Positions 1 to 8,087 of a stretch of DNA of 64,000 nucleotides are shown here, piece by piece. Location of the stretch: contig NZ_SJPG01000001.1 in the NCBI RefSeq assembly GCF_007859715.1, positions 6,094,001-6,158,000 on the forward strand. Direction: 5' to 3'. Both the position numbers and the translations under genes were made by a program. The notes beneath the pieces were generated by a model. The model was not told where the DNA came from, made no database searches, and saw only the letters and a program-made list of their open reading frames with translations. Numbering within the stretch: position 1 is the stretch's first letter; every line of letters starts with the position of its first letter. The DNA comes from Rubinisphaera italica. Its GTDB lineage: Bacteria; Planctomycetota; Planctomycetia; Planctomycetales; Planctomycetaceae.

Positions 1-903
1 GACATAGCCGAACATCATGCAGAAGCCGAAGGTCCACATCCCCATGAAGAGACCGATTCCGAAATGCATCCCTGCTCCCATGAGCAGAATGATCGGACGC
101 GCTAATGGTCGCCAGATGAGAAATGCAAAGGACAATTCCCAGGCGACGGTCGTGTGCGTAATCATTTCTGTAATGGGTTGGAAATATGCCAACCAGGTTA
201 AATCGAACGATTGATATTCCGCATTGGCAAAGCCGCGCCACATGGCTGAGCCATCCCACCAGGTATCGCCGAATAACTTACCCATTCCCGCTGCCAGATA
301 GATGACACAATAATGTAACTGCGTCATCCGTGTGGCGATATTCGTGGCCAGTGTCGGTTGAACGATTGGAAGAACTCCATCAGGCGAGCGACGTTTTTTC
401 AACCAGCGATCGACAGAGAGGTAAGTGCCACTCGGTGCAATGCAGAGATATAATGTCAGGATGGCGTTGATCTGATCGAGCCCATAATTGGCATAACGTG
501 CGCGGTAGGCATACGAGATCACCACAATTAGTGACAAGATCGAAGTCACTCGCGTGTACAGGCCAATCATGAAGCAGAAAGTGATTGCCAGGCTGAGGTA
601 ATGGACCGGATAGACCCAGGCTTCGGGCACCCAATACCAGAACGACATCGCAAACGGACCTTCATTCGTGAGGAGATTTTTGTTAATCATCTCCATCGAA
701 TTGAAGCCATCGACATTAAAGAACGCCTCCAGCCGCATTCCCCAGATGAGTGTTGTATAAAACACCATCCAGCCAACGAGAATGCGCAAGACGGACATTG
801 AGAAGGGGTCGCGCGGTGTAAACCAGAATTGATTCCAATTCTCGCTTACTTGGCCGATGTAGTTGCGACATTCTCTTTCGAGGATTTGGACAGTTCGTCC
901 CAT
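1..903 (-). CDS. HTTM domain membrane protein (vitamin K-dependent gamma-carboxylase-like), C-terminus beyond window
   Basis: The open frame runs off the left edge (codon 3..1) without a stop. About 300 residues are visible, with several hydrophobic segments (for example around VLRILVGWMVFY and LAITFCFMIGLY) and the HTTM-like stretch YWVPEAWVYPVHYLSLAI. The family consists of multi-pass inner-membrane proteins related to vitamin K-dependent gamma-glutamyl carboxylase; its bacterial role is mostly unknown. I chose the ATG at 903, which overlaps the upstream gene by 58 bp. A later ATG at 798 would give no overlap but would cut the first conserved block. The tight overlap implies co-transcription and perhaps translational coupling with the 846..1475 gene. 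Confidence 0.8.
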   Translation of the reverse strand, partial: MGRTVQILERECRNYIGQVSENWNQFWFTPRDPFSMSVLRILVGWMVFYTTLIWGMRLEAFFNVDGFNSMEMINKNLLTNEGPFAMSFWYWVPEAWVYPVHYLSLAITFCFMIGLYTRVTSILSLIVVISYAYRARYANYGLDQINAILTLYLCIAPSGTYLSVDRWLKKRRSPDGVLPIVQPTLATNIATRMTQLHYCVIYLAAGMGKLFGDTWWDGSAMWRGFANAEYQSFDLTWLAYFQPITEMITHTTVAWELSFAFLIWRPLARPIILLMGAGMHFGIGLFMGMWTFGFCMMFGYV

Positions 904-1475
904 GTGAATGTTCCCAGCGGTGTAACCTCATAGAGATCTTCGTCGTACAGGCTCCCTCCTGCCATAATCCGTTCCCTCAAAGCCAGTTCGTGCCACTCCA
1001 GTAACAGAGTAATCCGTTCGGCTCCTGCATCACGACAGAGCTGCCGTGCAAAATCGCGTATCATGATCTCGCGTAGCTCACCATTCATTTGTCCCAAATT
1101 TTCCGAGAGCATGAAGTAGCGGTGATATAACAGGCGAGGACTGATTTGCTTATTAGGAAATTTCCCACGCTCCAGTTCGCCATTCTCATATTCAAGAACG
1201 TAGCGAATCGAATTCGAACCTTCAGGATTCGGAGCGAAGAAGTGGAAGCCATTGTTCTGATAAAGAACCTGCACATATGGAGCAAGTGTTCTCCACAACC
1301 CGCGTTCAACACTCGAAGAGGGTGAAACCGAAACCGGAGCAGCAATGATGGCCAGCAGATGAACGATAATCCAAATATTCAACACCGCGAAACCAACTTT
1401 TGGCCACAATCCTTTCGGACGATAGACCTCTGGTTGTCTGTCGGCTGACTGTTTAGTTGTCATGTTGCTGTTCAT
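846..1475 (-). CDS. Membrane-anchored hypothetical protein paired with HTTM protein
   Basis: This 209-residue protein has one hydrophobic segment near residues 26-48 (VGFAVLNIWIIVHLLAIIAA), followed by a predicted extracytoplasmic domain with aromatic-rich motifs such as NNGFHFFAPNPEGSNSIRY. I know no enzymatic domain for it. The ATG at 1475 has AGGA seven bases upstream; an in-frame TTG six bases earlier sits too close to that site. The 3' end overlaps the HTTM gene, so the pair probably works together, perhaps as two subunits of one membrane complex (inference from overlap only). Confidence 0.75.
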   Translation of the reverse strand: MNSNMTTKQSADRQPEVYRPKGLWPKVGFAVLNIWIIVHLLAIIAAPVSVSPSSSVERGLWRTLAPYVQVLYQNNGFHFFAPNPEGSNSIRYVLEYENGELERGKFPNKQISPRLLYHRYFMLSENLGQMNGELREIMIRDFARQLCRDAGAERITLLLEWHELALRERIMAGGSLYDEDLYEVTPLGTFTWDELSKSSKENVATTSAK

Positions 1476-1631
1476 GCTCAAATCCTGCCGATCAAATCGG
1501 CGAAACTCATCATTGCCTGAGATCCCATTTGCTCAAATCTATTTCAAAGTATTCCATTGCTTTGATGGGAGTGTCAAATATTTTCAAATGTCAAAATGTC
1601 ACACTTGCACAAAACAGGCGCTCTAAATAAA

Positions 1632-1670
1632 AGATTCGGAGAAAAGGCGTTCAGCCTCCTCTCCGAATCT
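1632..1670 (-). terminator. Rho-independent-like terminator of the TIGR03000 gene
   Basis: Perfect 11-bp arms (1632-1642 and 1660-1670) with an inner 4-bp stem form a hairpin. Read on the minus strand it is followed by a T-rich run (complement of 1624-1631). It lies 65 bp after the stop of the Ser/Gly-rich gene. Confidence 0.65.
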
Positions 1671-1734
1671 GGAAAATTCAATTCGAGCGTCCTACTCGTG
1701 CTTTTAAGAACGCTTCCTGAACATTAGCACGATT

Positions 1735-2670
1735 TTATCGGCTGACGAGTTCAGCTCCTGACCCCGCTGGGACCAAGGCAAGCGTTCCCTCTTGTTCAGC
1801 AAAGGTTAGTTCGTAATTTTCGCCAGTGACGACCTTTTGCTTGTGTTCTACAACCAGATTTTCACCCTTGGCAGGCAATTCAATCCGAATTTGATAGTAA
1901 TAAGGGCCTTGACCGGGAAGTTCTGGAGAAACGAATTTTCTGACCAATCCGGTTGAAGTCATCTGCTGACCATTCAAATACACATTGGCCTGTTCGGGAA
2001 CAGTCATCTGAATGTGGACTTTGTTGTCAGTCTGAGAAGTCGAAAGTGGTGGGAAAGAGATCGTGCCTGCAGACGGCTCGGTTTCGATCACGGGAGTTTC
2101 GACTTCTGGAACTTCTTCTTGAGGAACGGTCTCGTACATCTGTCCCGGTTCATATTCGTAACCTGGTGACGAGTAATAAGTCGGGTATCCACCTGACGAA
2201 CCACTTGAGCCGCTGGAACCGTAGTAGCTCGTGTAGCTTCCACTTGAGCCGTAGGAACCGCTAGAGCCACTCGAACTGGAACCACCATAGTAACTGGTGT
2301 ATCCATAAGATCCTGAAGAACCACTTGATCCACTGGAACCGTAAGAGCCTGAAGAGTAGTATCCGCTTGATCCGCTTGATCCGCTGGAACCACTTGAGCC
2401 TGAGGAATGTCTGCGGAGTGCACGGCGGGCCCTGATGTAACCTCCAGAGCTTCCGCTGCTGCCACTACTTCCGTAACTTCCGCTGCTGCTCCCATAGCTT
2501 CCGCTGCTACCACTACTACTGCCGTAGTAACTGCCACTGCTTCCGCTGCTGCCACTGCTGCCGGAAGATCCGCGACGGCGGGCTTCGGCGTTGTCTGCTG
2601 TCATCAGCATCGCACATGCGACCACGGCAAAGCCATAAAGACTGAAAAGTTTCACCTTCGATGTGACCAT
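1735..2670 (-). CDS. TIGR03000 domain secreted protein with long Ser/Gly-rich region
   Basis: The protein has 311 residues. A signal peptide (hydrophobic core YGFAVVACAMLM, end near ADNAEA) leads into about 130 residues of Ser-Gly-Tyr repeats interrupted by an RARRALRRH patch. The C-terminus carries the TIGR03000 signature (VYLNGQQMTSTGLVRKFVSP). TIGR03000 is a short beta-rich domain almost confined to Planctomycetes, of unknown function. The ATG at 2670 follows GAGGGGAGC; upstream in-frame starts would place the signal peptide internally. The flexible Ser/Gly region suggests an exported, surface or matrix-associated protein. A hairpin terminator follows. Confidence 0.8.
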   Translation of the reverse strand: MVTSKVKLFSLYGFAVVACAMLMTADNAEARRRGSSGSSGSSGSSGSYYGSSSGSSGSYGSSSGSYGSSGSSGSSGGYIRARRALRRHSSGSSGSSGSSGSSGYYSSGSYGSSGSSGSSGSYGYTSYYGGSSSSGSSGSYGSSGSYTSYYGSSGSSGSSGGYPTYYSSPGYEYEPGQMYETVPQEEVPEVETPVIETEPSAGTISFPPLSTSQTDNKVHIQMTVPEQANVYLNGQQMTSTGLVRKFVSPELPGQGPYYYQIRIELPAKGENLVVEHKQKVVTGENYELTFAEQEGTLALVPAGSGAELVSR

Positions 2671-3037
2671 GAACTGCTCCCCTCGTACTTGTTTAATGTG
2701 TTTTGAACTGAGTCTGTGGAACGAAAATGAGTTGGATTCAACTGGCATCAAGGCAGAAGAACTACACTTCAAACTCTCTTGAAGAGGGAAGCATTTCAAT
2801 AACATCTGCTCAGATACTGTTAACTAGGGTAACATAGGGGGGATTAATTTCAATATGAGGGAAGGAAAATTTAGGAAGGTTATGCAGGAAGGGGATATAT
2901 CAGAGAATCTGCATGCGATTAAGGGGATAGGTTATTATCAGGCAAGTGTGGGCTTCCGCTAAAGCGGATCGCCCCTGCCACCCTGGAGATCCATTTCAAA
3001 ACGATACCGGAAATCAGGGTTCCATTGAGAACATGGT
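2671..3037. other. 367-bp intergenic region without a gene
   Basis: No supportable ORF lies here. It separates the upstream end of the TIGR03000 gene from the 3' end of the DUF3592-type gene. The only structure seen is the half-copy palindromic repeat at 2949-2983. The TIGR03000 promoter should lie in its first 100 bases, but I see no clear boxes. Confidence 0.5.
2949..2983 (-). repeat. Half copy of composite palindromic element (other copy 33787-33869)
   Basis: On the minus strand this matches the left half of the 33.8-kb element, including GGTGGCRGGGGCG and the small palindrome TCCGCTTTAGCGGA followed by AGCCC. The right half is missing. Confidence 0.7.
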
Positions 3038-4273
3038 TTATCGATTGAGCGATTTTGGCAGCACGGTAATACCGAACGATTGATCCACATCCGGCCAGCG
3101 GGCGATGTCGCCTTTGACTTGCAGTTTCCATTGAATGCGGTTGCTGCTTGCATAAAACGAATGCATAGTGTCTGCAGGAATCGTGACTTGAATCTCCCCG
3201 ATCTCCATCTGCATCGGATCGGTGATTTCAATCAGTTCCTCGGTATAGAAATCATCCGTGTCCGTATAAGTGCTGGTTCCCCGGCGATATTGCACCCATT
3301 CGGTCCCGACGAGATGAATCGTCATTTTCCTGATAGAAGAGACCTGGCCATCGAAAATCCATTTCATGCGAATGGTTTCGCCGAGAGGAATGGCTCGCTC
3401 GCTGACGACCAGTTTGGGGACCGGATTGAAGATTTTCAGGAACAGGTACACCGATCCACCGAGTCCACCTAATCCGATTGCAACGAAAGGTGTCATGAAC
3501 AAGGTTTGCATCCAAGGTTGATTTCCCTGCACCCATTCCCCGATGGTCTCGAAAACAAATATCGAAACGATTCCACACCAGAACATCGAAAACAGGAGGC
3601 AGATGATAAAATTCCGCTTAGGATGATCATCCGATTTCAATTCCTGAGGACCACTCGTCACACCCGGTTCCTGCCAGTCACGAGATTGAGACGTGAGGGA
3701 AGCTGCGAGTGGTGAGCTGGTCTGAAAAGCTGCATCCTTTTGAGCCTCGGCAATTTTATTCGAAAACTTCCGAGTAAGAATTGGCCCGGCGATCATACCA
3801 ATCAGTCCAATCGCAGCGAAAAACATGGGGATCAGTGCGAAGAGACTGATCGGATTGAAATGTCGACTCAGGATGGCTTCATCTGGACTGTTCGAATTGA
3901 CAAAGCAGACGGTTTTTTTGCCAACAGGATTCTCATTCACAATTTCCCGTCGTTCGTCGGCAGATTTGATTGTACTTTCATAAGCATCGTATTGTGTTTG
4001 TGTATATTGTTTTCCAAGATACGTATACTCGTATTCGAAATTCAGTTGCCCATTCTGCGCGACTTGGGATTGGGTGATCGTACAAGGATTTTCCGTCCAA
4101 CTGAGTGCCTGCAGATAGGGAAGCACGAGATCTGAGCCAACCAGAATTGTTCCAAACGATCCAATCAGGAAGAAAATCCCAAAGAAGAACACGAAGAAGC
4201 ATCCACAACCAAACGGAGTCGCTTTCGAATGCGAAAGGGCTTTCGATGAAGATGTTCCATTGAATTCAACCAT
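3038..4273 (-). CDS. DUF3592-like membrane protein with arrestin-like C-terminal domain
   Basis: This protein of about 411 residues has a TM segment near the start (CFFVFFFGIFFLIGSFG), a DUF3592-like extracytoplasmic part with a CTI...YEYTYLGKQYT pattern ending in FVNSNSPDEAILSR, further TM segments (LFALIPMFFAAIGLIGMIAG, then two more), and a C-terminal beta-rich domain (about 300-411). Function is unknown. Two in-frame ATGs exist, at 4285 and 4273. The first abuts its AGG, while the second has GGATGAG at normal spacing, so I prefer 4273. It appears monocistronic. Confidence 0.7.
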   Translation of the reverse strand: MVEFNGTSSSKALSHSKATPFGCGCFFVFFFGIFFLIGSFGTILVGSDLVLPYLQALSWTENPCTITQSQVAQNGQLNFEYEYTYLGKQYTQTQYDAYESTIKSADERREIVNENPVGKKTVCFVNSNSPDEAILSRHFNPISLFALIPMFFAAIGLIGMIAGPILTRKFSNKIAEAQKDAAFQTSSPLAASLTSQSRDWQEPGVTSGPQELKSDDHPKRNFIICLLFSMFWCGIVSIFVFETIGEWVQGNQPWMQTLFMTPFVAIGLGGLGGSVYLFLKIFNPVPKLVVSERAIPLGETIRMKWIFDGQVSSIRKMTIHLVGTEWVQYRRGTSTYTDTDDFYTEELIEITDPMQMEIGEIQVTIPADTMHSFYASSNRIQWKLQVKGDIARWPDVDQSFGITVLPKSLNR

Positions 4274-4517
4274 GAAATCGCTCATCCTGACTGTGAGAAT
4301 GTCGTATTCGGAAACTGGATCGCTGTTTCCTTTGAATGAGGTTTATCGTAATCAGTAAACAGAACTTGTACCACTGGTTCAGATGTTTTGTTCAACATCG
4401 TAACCCAGGAACGTTCTCACTTAATATTAAAATGACGTTGAAATTGGTCATATCCGTTTGAGTAATAGACAACACACATCAATCGAACCAACCGAATCAC
4501 TAAGAAAATTCAATTCC

Positions 4518-6002
4518 ATGAAACATTTCAAGCTTGGTTTAACGGGAATTGTTCTGCACGTATTTCTGATTCTGCCAGCTTCATTGCAAGCAGATCGTTT
4601 TACCATTGCGACCCCTGCTGGCGAACGGGAAGAAGTGATCGGGCGAATTCATGGGAGTGGTCAGGGGGCGATTGCGATTGAACGTCGAGATGGCGGGATG
4701 AAGCTTGTTGCTCAGGGAGCTGTGCTGGAACGCGACAATTCTGTTGACTGGGAACCGTATTCCACTGATGAAATGGTCGAACATCTCACCGAAAAATTTG
4801 GCAGTGATCTGTTTCGCAGTTTTACGGACGATCATTTTGTGATCGGCATGGTGCTCATGGGACCACTGGAACGAGCTGGAGAAGGTCCGGCAACCGGCTT
4901 CATGCGCAAAGCGGCTCAGTTTATGAAGAATGTCCAGAGCGTCTTTCAAACGTTCGCCAAGGATATGCGACTTGAAATTCAGGACCCAGAAACGCCACTC
5001 GTCTTACTGATTTTTGAATCCGATGACGACTTTAACAAATACGCGATGGAAGTTACAAAGGGCCAAGGGCTTTCCGTCTCGCGCATTTCCGGATTTTATG
5101 ACGGCATGACAAATTTTCTTTCCATCCGTATGGCCGAGTGTTCGACGTTTGAAGTCCCACTTCACGAGGCAATCCATCAACAGGTTTACAATCGTGGCCT
5201 GCTCAAACGGCTGGCGCCCATTCCTGCCTGGTTCAACGAAGGCATAGCCACTGGGTTTGAGGCCAACAAAGACCGCATCCGCTCAGGTCCCGCAAAAGTC
5301 CATTCGCGATTTGCCGCCAAAGCTCCTAAGGTGGAACAGGTTGGTTGGGACGATTTGATCTCTGAAGACCTCGCCTTTCAGGGAGATGTGATGGCGGGCG
5401 ATGCCTATTGCCTGGCCTGGTGTCTGCACTGGTTACTCGTGAATGAACATCCGAAAGAATACACCGAATATGTAAAAATGCTTTCGGAAAAGGAACCTCT
5501 TCTCAAAGAGGAAGACCTGGCTCGGAAACGCGAATTCGAGCAGTTCTTTGGCGATGATATGGAGTCGCTCAAGCAGGAATTTATCCTCTCTCTCAACACC
5601 GCCATGAGGCGACAGAGGAATGTTCGCGAGGAACCTCAGAAGGCGGGCTATTATTATGCTCAACAGGGACTGGCCGATATTGAACTGTCTGCGATTTCTC
5701 GCACGGATCGCGGCGGACTGCTTGAACTCGAAGGCCGTATTCGGAATATCAATCCCTTGAGGAGCCTGACATTTTCAGTAAGTGTTGTGACAGATGGCGG
5801 AAACTATGCACAATGGATTCTGCCCGATGTCGATCCGAATCGCATCATTCGCCTTCCCAAAAAATACGCTCAGGAAGCCCTGCCCGGCCTCAGTCCCCAG
5901 CCTTCGAATTCCTTCCGCGTTAATATTCGTTCCGTTATCCCTGAAAGTACTGAAGGTCAAAGCTGGCAACGGGGAAACTTACCTGATCCAACCAAAGGGT
6001 AA
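4518..6002 (+). CDS. DUF1570 secreted zinc-peptidase-like protein
   Basis: The protein has 494 residues. An N-terminal signal peptide (MKHFKLGLTG, hydrophobic core, LPASLQA) precedes an SHD1-like stretch and then the DUF1570 region. HEAIH at residues 216-220 followed by NEGIATGFE at 240-248 resembles the HExxH plus downstream Glu arrangement of gluzincin metallopeptidases, so zinc binding is likely. The C-terminal 100 residues look like a beta domain (LELEGRIRNI, LTFSVSVVTDGG). The ATG at 4518 is preferred because an upstream TTG would bury the signal peptide. The next gene starts 3 bp after the stop, so the two are probably one operon. Confidence 0.8.
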   Translation: MKHFKLGLTGIVLHVFLILPASLQADRFTIATPAGEREEVIGRIHGSGQGAIAIERRDGGMKLVAQGAVLERDNSVDWEPYSTDEMVEHLTEKFGSDLFRSFTDDHFVIGMVLMGPLERAGEGPATGFMRKAAQFMKNVQSVFQTFAKDMRLEIQDPETPLVLLIFESDDDFNKYAMEVTKGQGLSVSRISGFYDGMTNFLSIRMAECSTFEVPLHEAIHQQVYNRGLLKRLAPIPAWFNEGIATGFEANKDRIRSGPAKVHSRFAAKAPKVEQVGWDDLISEDLAFQGDVMAGDAYCLAWCLHWLLVNEHPKEYTEYVKMLSEKEPLLKEEDLARKREFEQFFGDDMESLKQEFILSLNTAMRRQRNVREEPQKAGYYYAQQGLADIELSAISRTDRGGLLELEGRIRNINPLRSLTFSVSVVTDGGNYAQWILPDVDPNRIIRLPKKYAQEALPGLSPQPSNSFRVNIRSVIPESTEGQSWQRGNLPDPTKG

Positions 6003-6005
6003 GTC

Positions 6006-6857
6006 ATGAAACGGAATCCGCTGATAATCATCACTGTGAACGCTCTCTCTCCACTGGATCTTCCGGTTTACGGAAACGAAAAGATTTCCACACCCGGATT
6101 GGATCAACTGGGGTGGACTGGGACAGTTTTTCACGAGTATCATACCAGTCCCGCAGGTTTCGCAAAGACGTTCGATCAACTGCAGCCATTCTGCAACGCC
6201 AATGACATCTCCATTGCCTGCCATTCGATACAACCCAAAGACATTCCCTCGGAACTTGCTCCTGCCGAATGTGATGTCACATGGTATCGCATCGCAAGCG
6301 ATCTGGATGAAAAGGCAATGGAAATTGTGCTGGCTATCGAAGAATTGATTTGTCTGATCACTCATAAACGGGAAGCAAATTCCTTCCACTGGATCATCAC
6401 GACTGAATCCGGGGGCTTCCTCGACAATGAACAATGCTCATCCGCTTCATTTGCAGCCGATTATCAGCACAGTCTTACGCGACAATTCTGGGCTCCCCTT
6501 ATTGTTTCGTCAGCTGGAGAGAATGCCGAGCATTGTCGTAATCAATCGTTGATGTCGGCCGAAGATTTGCTGCCCGTTATTTGCAATCTCTTGGAATTGA
6601 ATGCGGGATTAGTAATTCAGAATCGCCAGGAAATTCTGCTTCACTCGGATAAACAATTGGGTTTGCGGACCGCAGAGTGGCTGTTATGCATTCCTCAATC
6701 AGAGAAAAATCGACTGGAAGAAAATTCGCTTCACTTCCAGGAACCCGAACTTTTTGCCAAACCCGAAGATCGCTTCGATTTGAATGACATTTCACAGAGT
6801 GAACCCGAGTTGACTTCGCAGTTAATGCAAAAACTCCACGAAATGATCAAAGAGTGA
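6006..6857 (+). CDS. Sulfatase-like protein, truncated and lacking the catalytic motif
   Basis: This 283-residue protein starts ITVNALSPLDLPVYGN, then has TPGLDQLGWTGTVFHEYHTSPAG, which parallels the sulfatase pattern TPNLDRLAxEGxxFxxxYxxxPxC. It ends with FAKPEDRFDLNDISQSEPEL, typical of sulfatase C-termini. The C/S-x-P-x-R formylglycine motif is absent; SPAGFAK stands in its place. The length is about half that of active sulfatases, and the first metal-binding Asp pair is also not seen. It is probably a pseudoenzyme or regulatory homologue, translated with the DUF1570 gene 3 bp upstream. Confidence 0.65.
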   Translation: MKRNPLIIITVNALSPLDLPVYGNEKISTPGLDQLGWTGTVFHEYHTSPAGFAKTFDQLQPFCNANDISIACHSIQPKDIPSELAPAECDVTWYRIASDLDEKAMEIVLAIEELICLITHKREANSFHWIITTESGGFLDNEQCSSASFAADYQHSLTRQFWAPLIVSSAGENAEHCRNQSLMSAEDLLPVICNLLELNAGLVIQNRQEILLHSDKQLGLRTAEWLLCIPQSEKNRLEENSLHFQEPELFAKPEDRFDLNDISQSEPELTSQLMQKLHEMIKE

Positions 6858-7087
6858 GAGGTTTTCCCCACTGCAGCCCAAAGTATTTCAGAAGGTCTGA
6901 TGTTCACGCGGCAGATCTAATCCAGTAATCGCTTCTTATAAACAGTTCAACGGGGCTCTTTTTCTGCGTGAGCCGTTGGCAACTTAATACCAGTACTGTT
7001 AATCTGAAGTGATTCGAGCAGATTCAGATGCAACTTCTGAATACTTGATAAATTATCGATACTAAAAATTATTCGAAGAGGCGAACT

Positions 7088-7480
7088 ATGTCCAAATTAT
7101 TTCTCATGAGTCTGTGTGTTGTTTGTGCTGGTATGTTTTCTATGGTCTCGGGGCAACCGAAAACTGAAGCAGAACGCGTCTATCGTCATATCGTTCTCTT
7201 CAAATTCAATGACGATGCGACTACGGAACAGATCGATGAAATTGTGACAGCTTTCGGTCAACTTAAAAATGAAGTCGACACCATAATCAGCTACGAACAC
7301 GGGACCGATGTCAGCCCGGAAAAACTGGCGAAAGGATTCACTCATTGTTTTCTGGTCACCTTCAAAAGCAAAGCCGACCTCGAAGCCTACCTGCCGCACC
7401 CGTCTCACATCGCATTCACAGAGAAACTCAAGCCGATTCTCTCAGACGTTCTCGTTGTCGATTACTGGACAGAGAATTGA
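7088..7480 (+). CDS. Secreted Dabb (stress-responsive alpha/beta barrel) protein
   Basis: The 130-residue product has a signal peptide of about 22 residues (LFLMSLCVVCAGMFSMVSG) followed by a Dabb domain: YRHIVLFKFNDDATTEQIDEIV at the start, FTHCFLVTFKSKADLEAYLPHPSHIAF in the middle, and VLVVDYW at the end. Dabb proteins are small dimeric ferredoxin-fold proteins; roles vary and no substrate can be assigned. Start at 7088, with GAAGAGGCGAACT upstream. A long palindromic repeat lies immediately downstream. Confidence 0.85.
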   Translation: MSKLFLMSLCVVCAGMFSMVSGQPKTEAERVYRHIVLFKFNDDATTEQIDEIVTAFGQLKNEVDTIISYEHGTDVSPEKLAKGFTHCFLVTFKSKADLEAYLPHPSHIAFTEKLKPILSDVLVVDYWTEN

Positions 7481-7503
7481 GTAATTAAGAGTGAAATAAA
7501 TGC

Positions 7504-7562
7504 ACGAAGCGCAAGCGAGTGTGTTAATTCAACGTAAACTGACACACTCGCTTGCGCTTCGT
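7504..7562. repeat. Dispersed hairpin repeat, family 1, copy 1
   Basis: Arms ACGAAGCGCAAGCGAGTGTG (7504-7523) and its perfect complement (7543-7562) flank a loop of about 19 bases. It lies between the convergent Dabb gene and fliS and could act as a bidirectional terminator. Three further copies lie near 19.0, 27.15 and 27.63 kb. Confidence 0.9.
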
Positions 7563-7625
7563 CCTTGTAGAATGAGACAGCATCTAGATGTGATGGGAGC
7601 CACCAACGACTCGTAATCATTGTGT

Positions 7626-8036
7626 TCAACTTTCCCAGTCCGTTGGGGCATCGTTCTTTTGCATGAATTGGGCGGGAAGTTGTTCGATGAGTTCCACCCA
7701 GGCGGCTCGATGTTTTTCCAACACTTGAATCGCCTTGTCGATGTGCTCGGGCTCATGATCGATATCGGCCAGCGCCAGTTCGCGATAAATATAGGCAAAT
7801 AACTGCTTGAGCGAGCCAACCATTTCGGGGGCCACTTCCGGGTTGAGGCCGGAAATCATCTCGGAGAGAAATTCACGGGAACGATTCAGACACTCATGCG
7901 AGAGTTCAAAATCTTTCTCCTGTAAGGCCAGCTTGCCTTGCCGCGCAAATCGAATCGATCCGTCGACAACCATCAGGTGCAGTTGAGGACCGGGAGCGGT
8001 CATGACTTGTGTTTCCAGGTATTCATTCTCGTACAT
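7626..8036 (-). CDS. fliS: Flagellar export chaperone FliS
   Basis: The product has 136 residues, the usual FliS length. It opens MYENEYLETQVMTAPGPQLHLMVVDG, matching the conserved N-terminus (YxxxxVxTAxPxxLLxMLYDG) that caps flagellin, and is otherwise helical. FliS binds the C-terminus of newly made flagellin in the cytoplasm and keeps it soluble until export. The ATG at 8036 follows GCGGGAACT; an upstream TTG gives a non-conserved extension. It lies 51 bp downstream of fliD on the same strand, so it is probably the last gene of the fliD operon. Some long-range helices end in an acidic, non-conserved tail. Confidence 0.9.
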   Translation of the reverse strand: MYENEYLETQVMTAPGPQLHLMVVDGSIRFARQGKLALQEKDFELSHECLNRSREFLSEMISGLNPEVAPEMVGSLKQLFAYIYRELALADIDHEPEHIDKAIQVLEKHRAAWVELIEQLPAQFMQKNDAPTDWES

Positions 8037-8087
8037 AGTTCCCGCTTTCCCGTTGAGCAAATTAGTAAATCTTAAGATTGAAAAGTG

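Noticed and set aside
2088..2555. 155-codon frame rich in Ala and Val opposite frame of the Ser/Gly-rich gene
   Set aside because: Shadow of the repeated Ser/Gly codons of the TIGR03000 gene.
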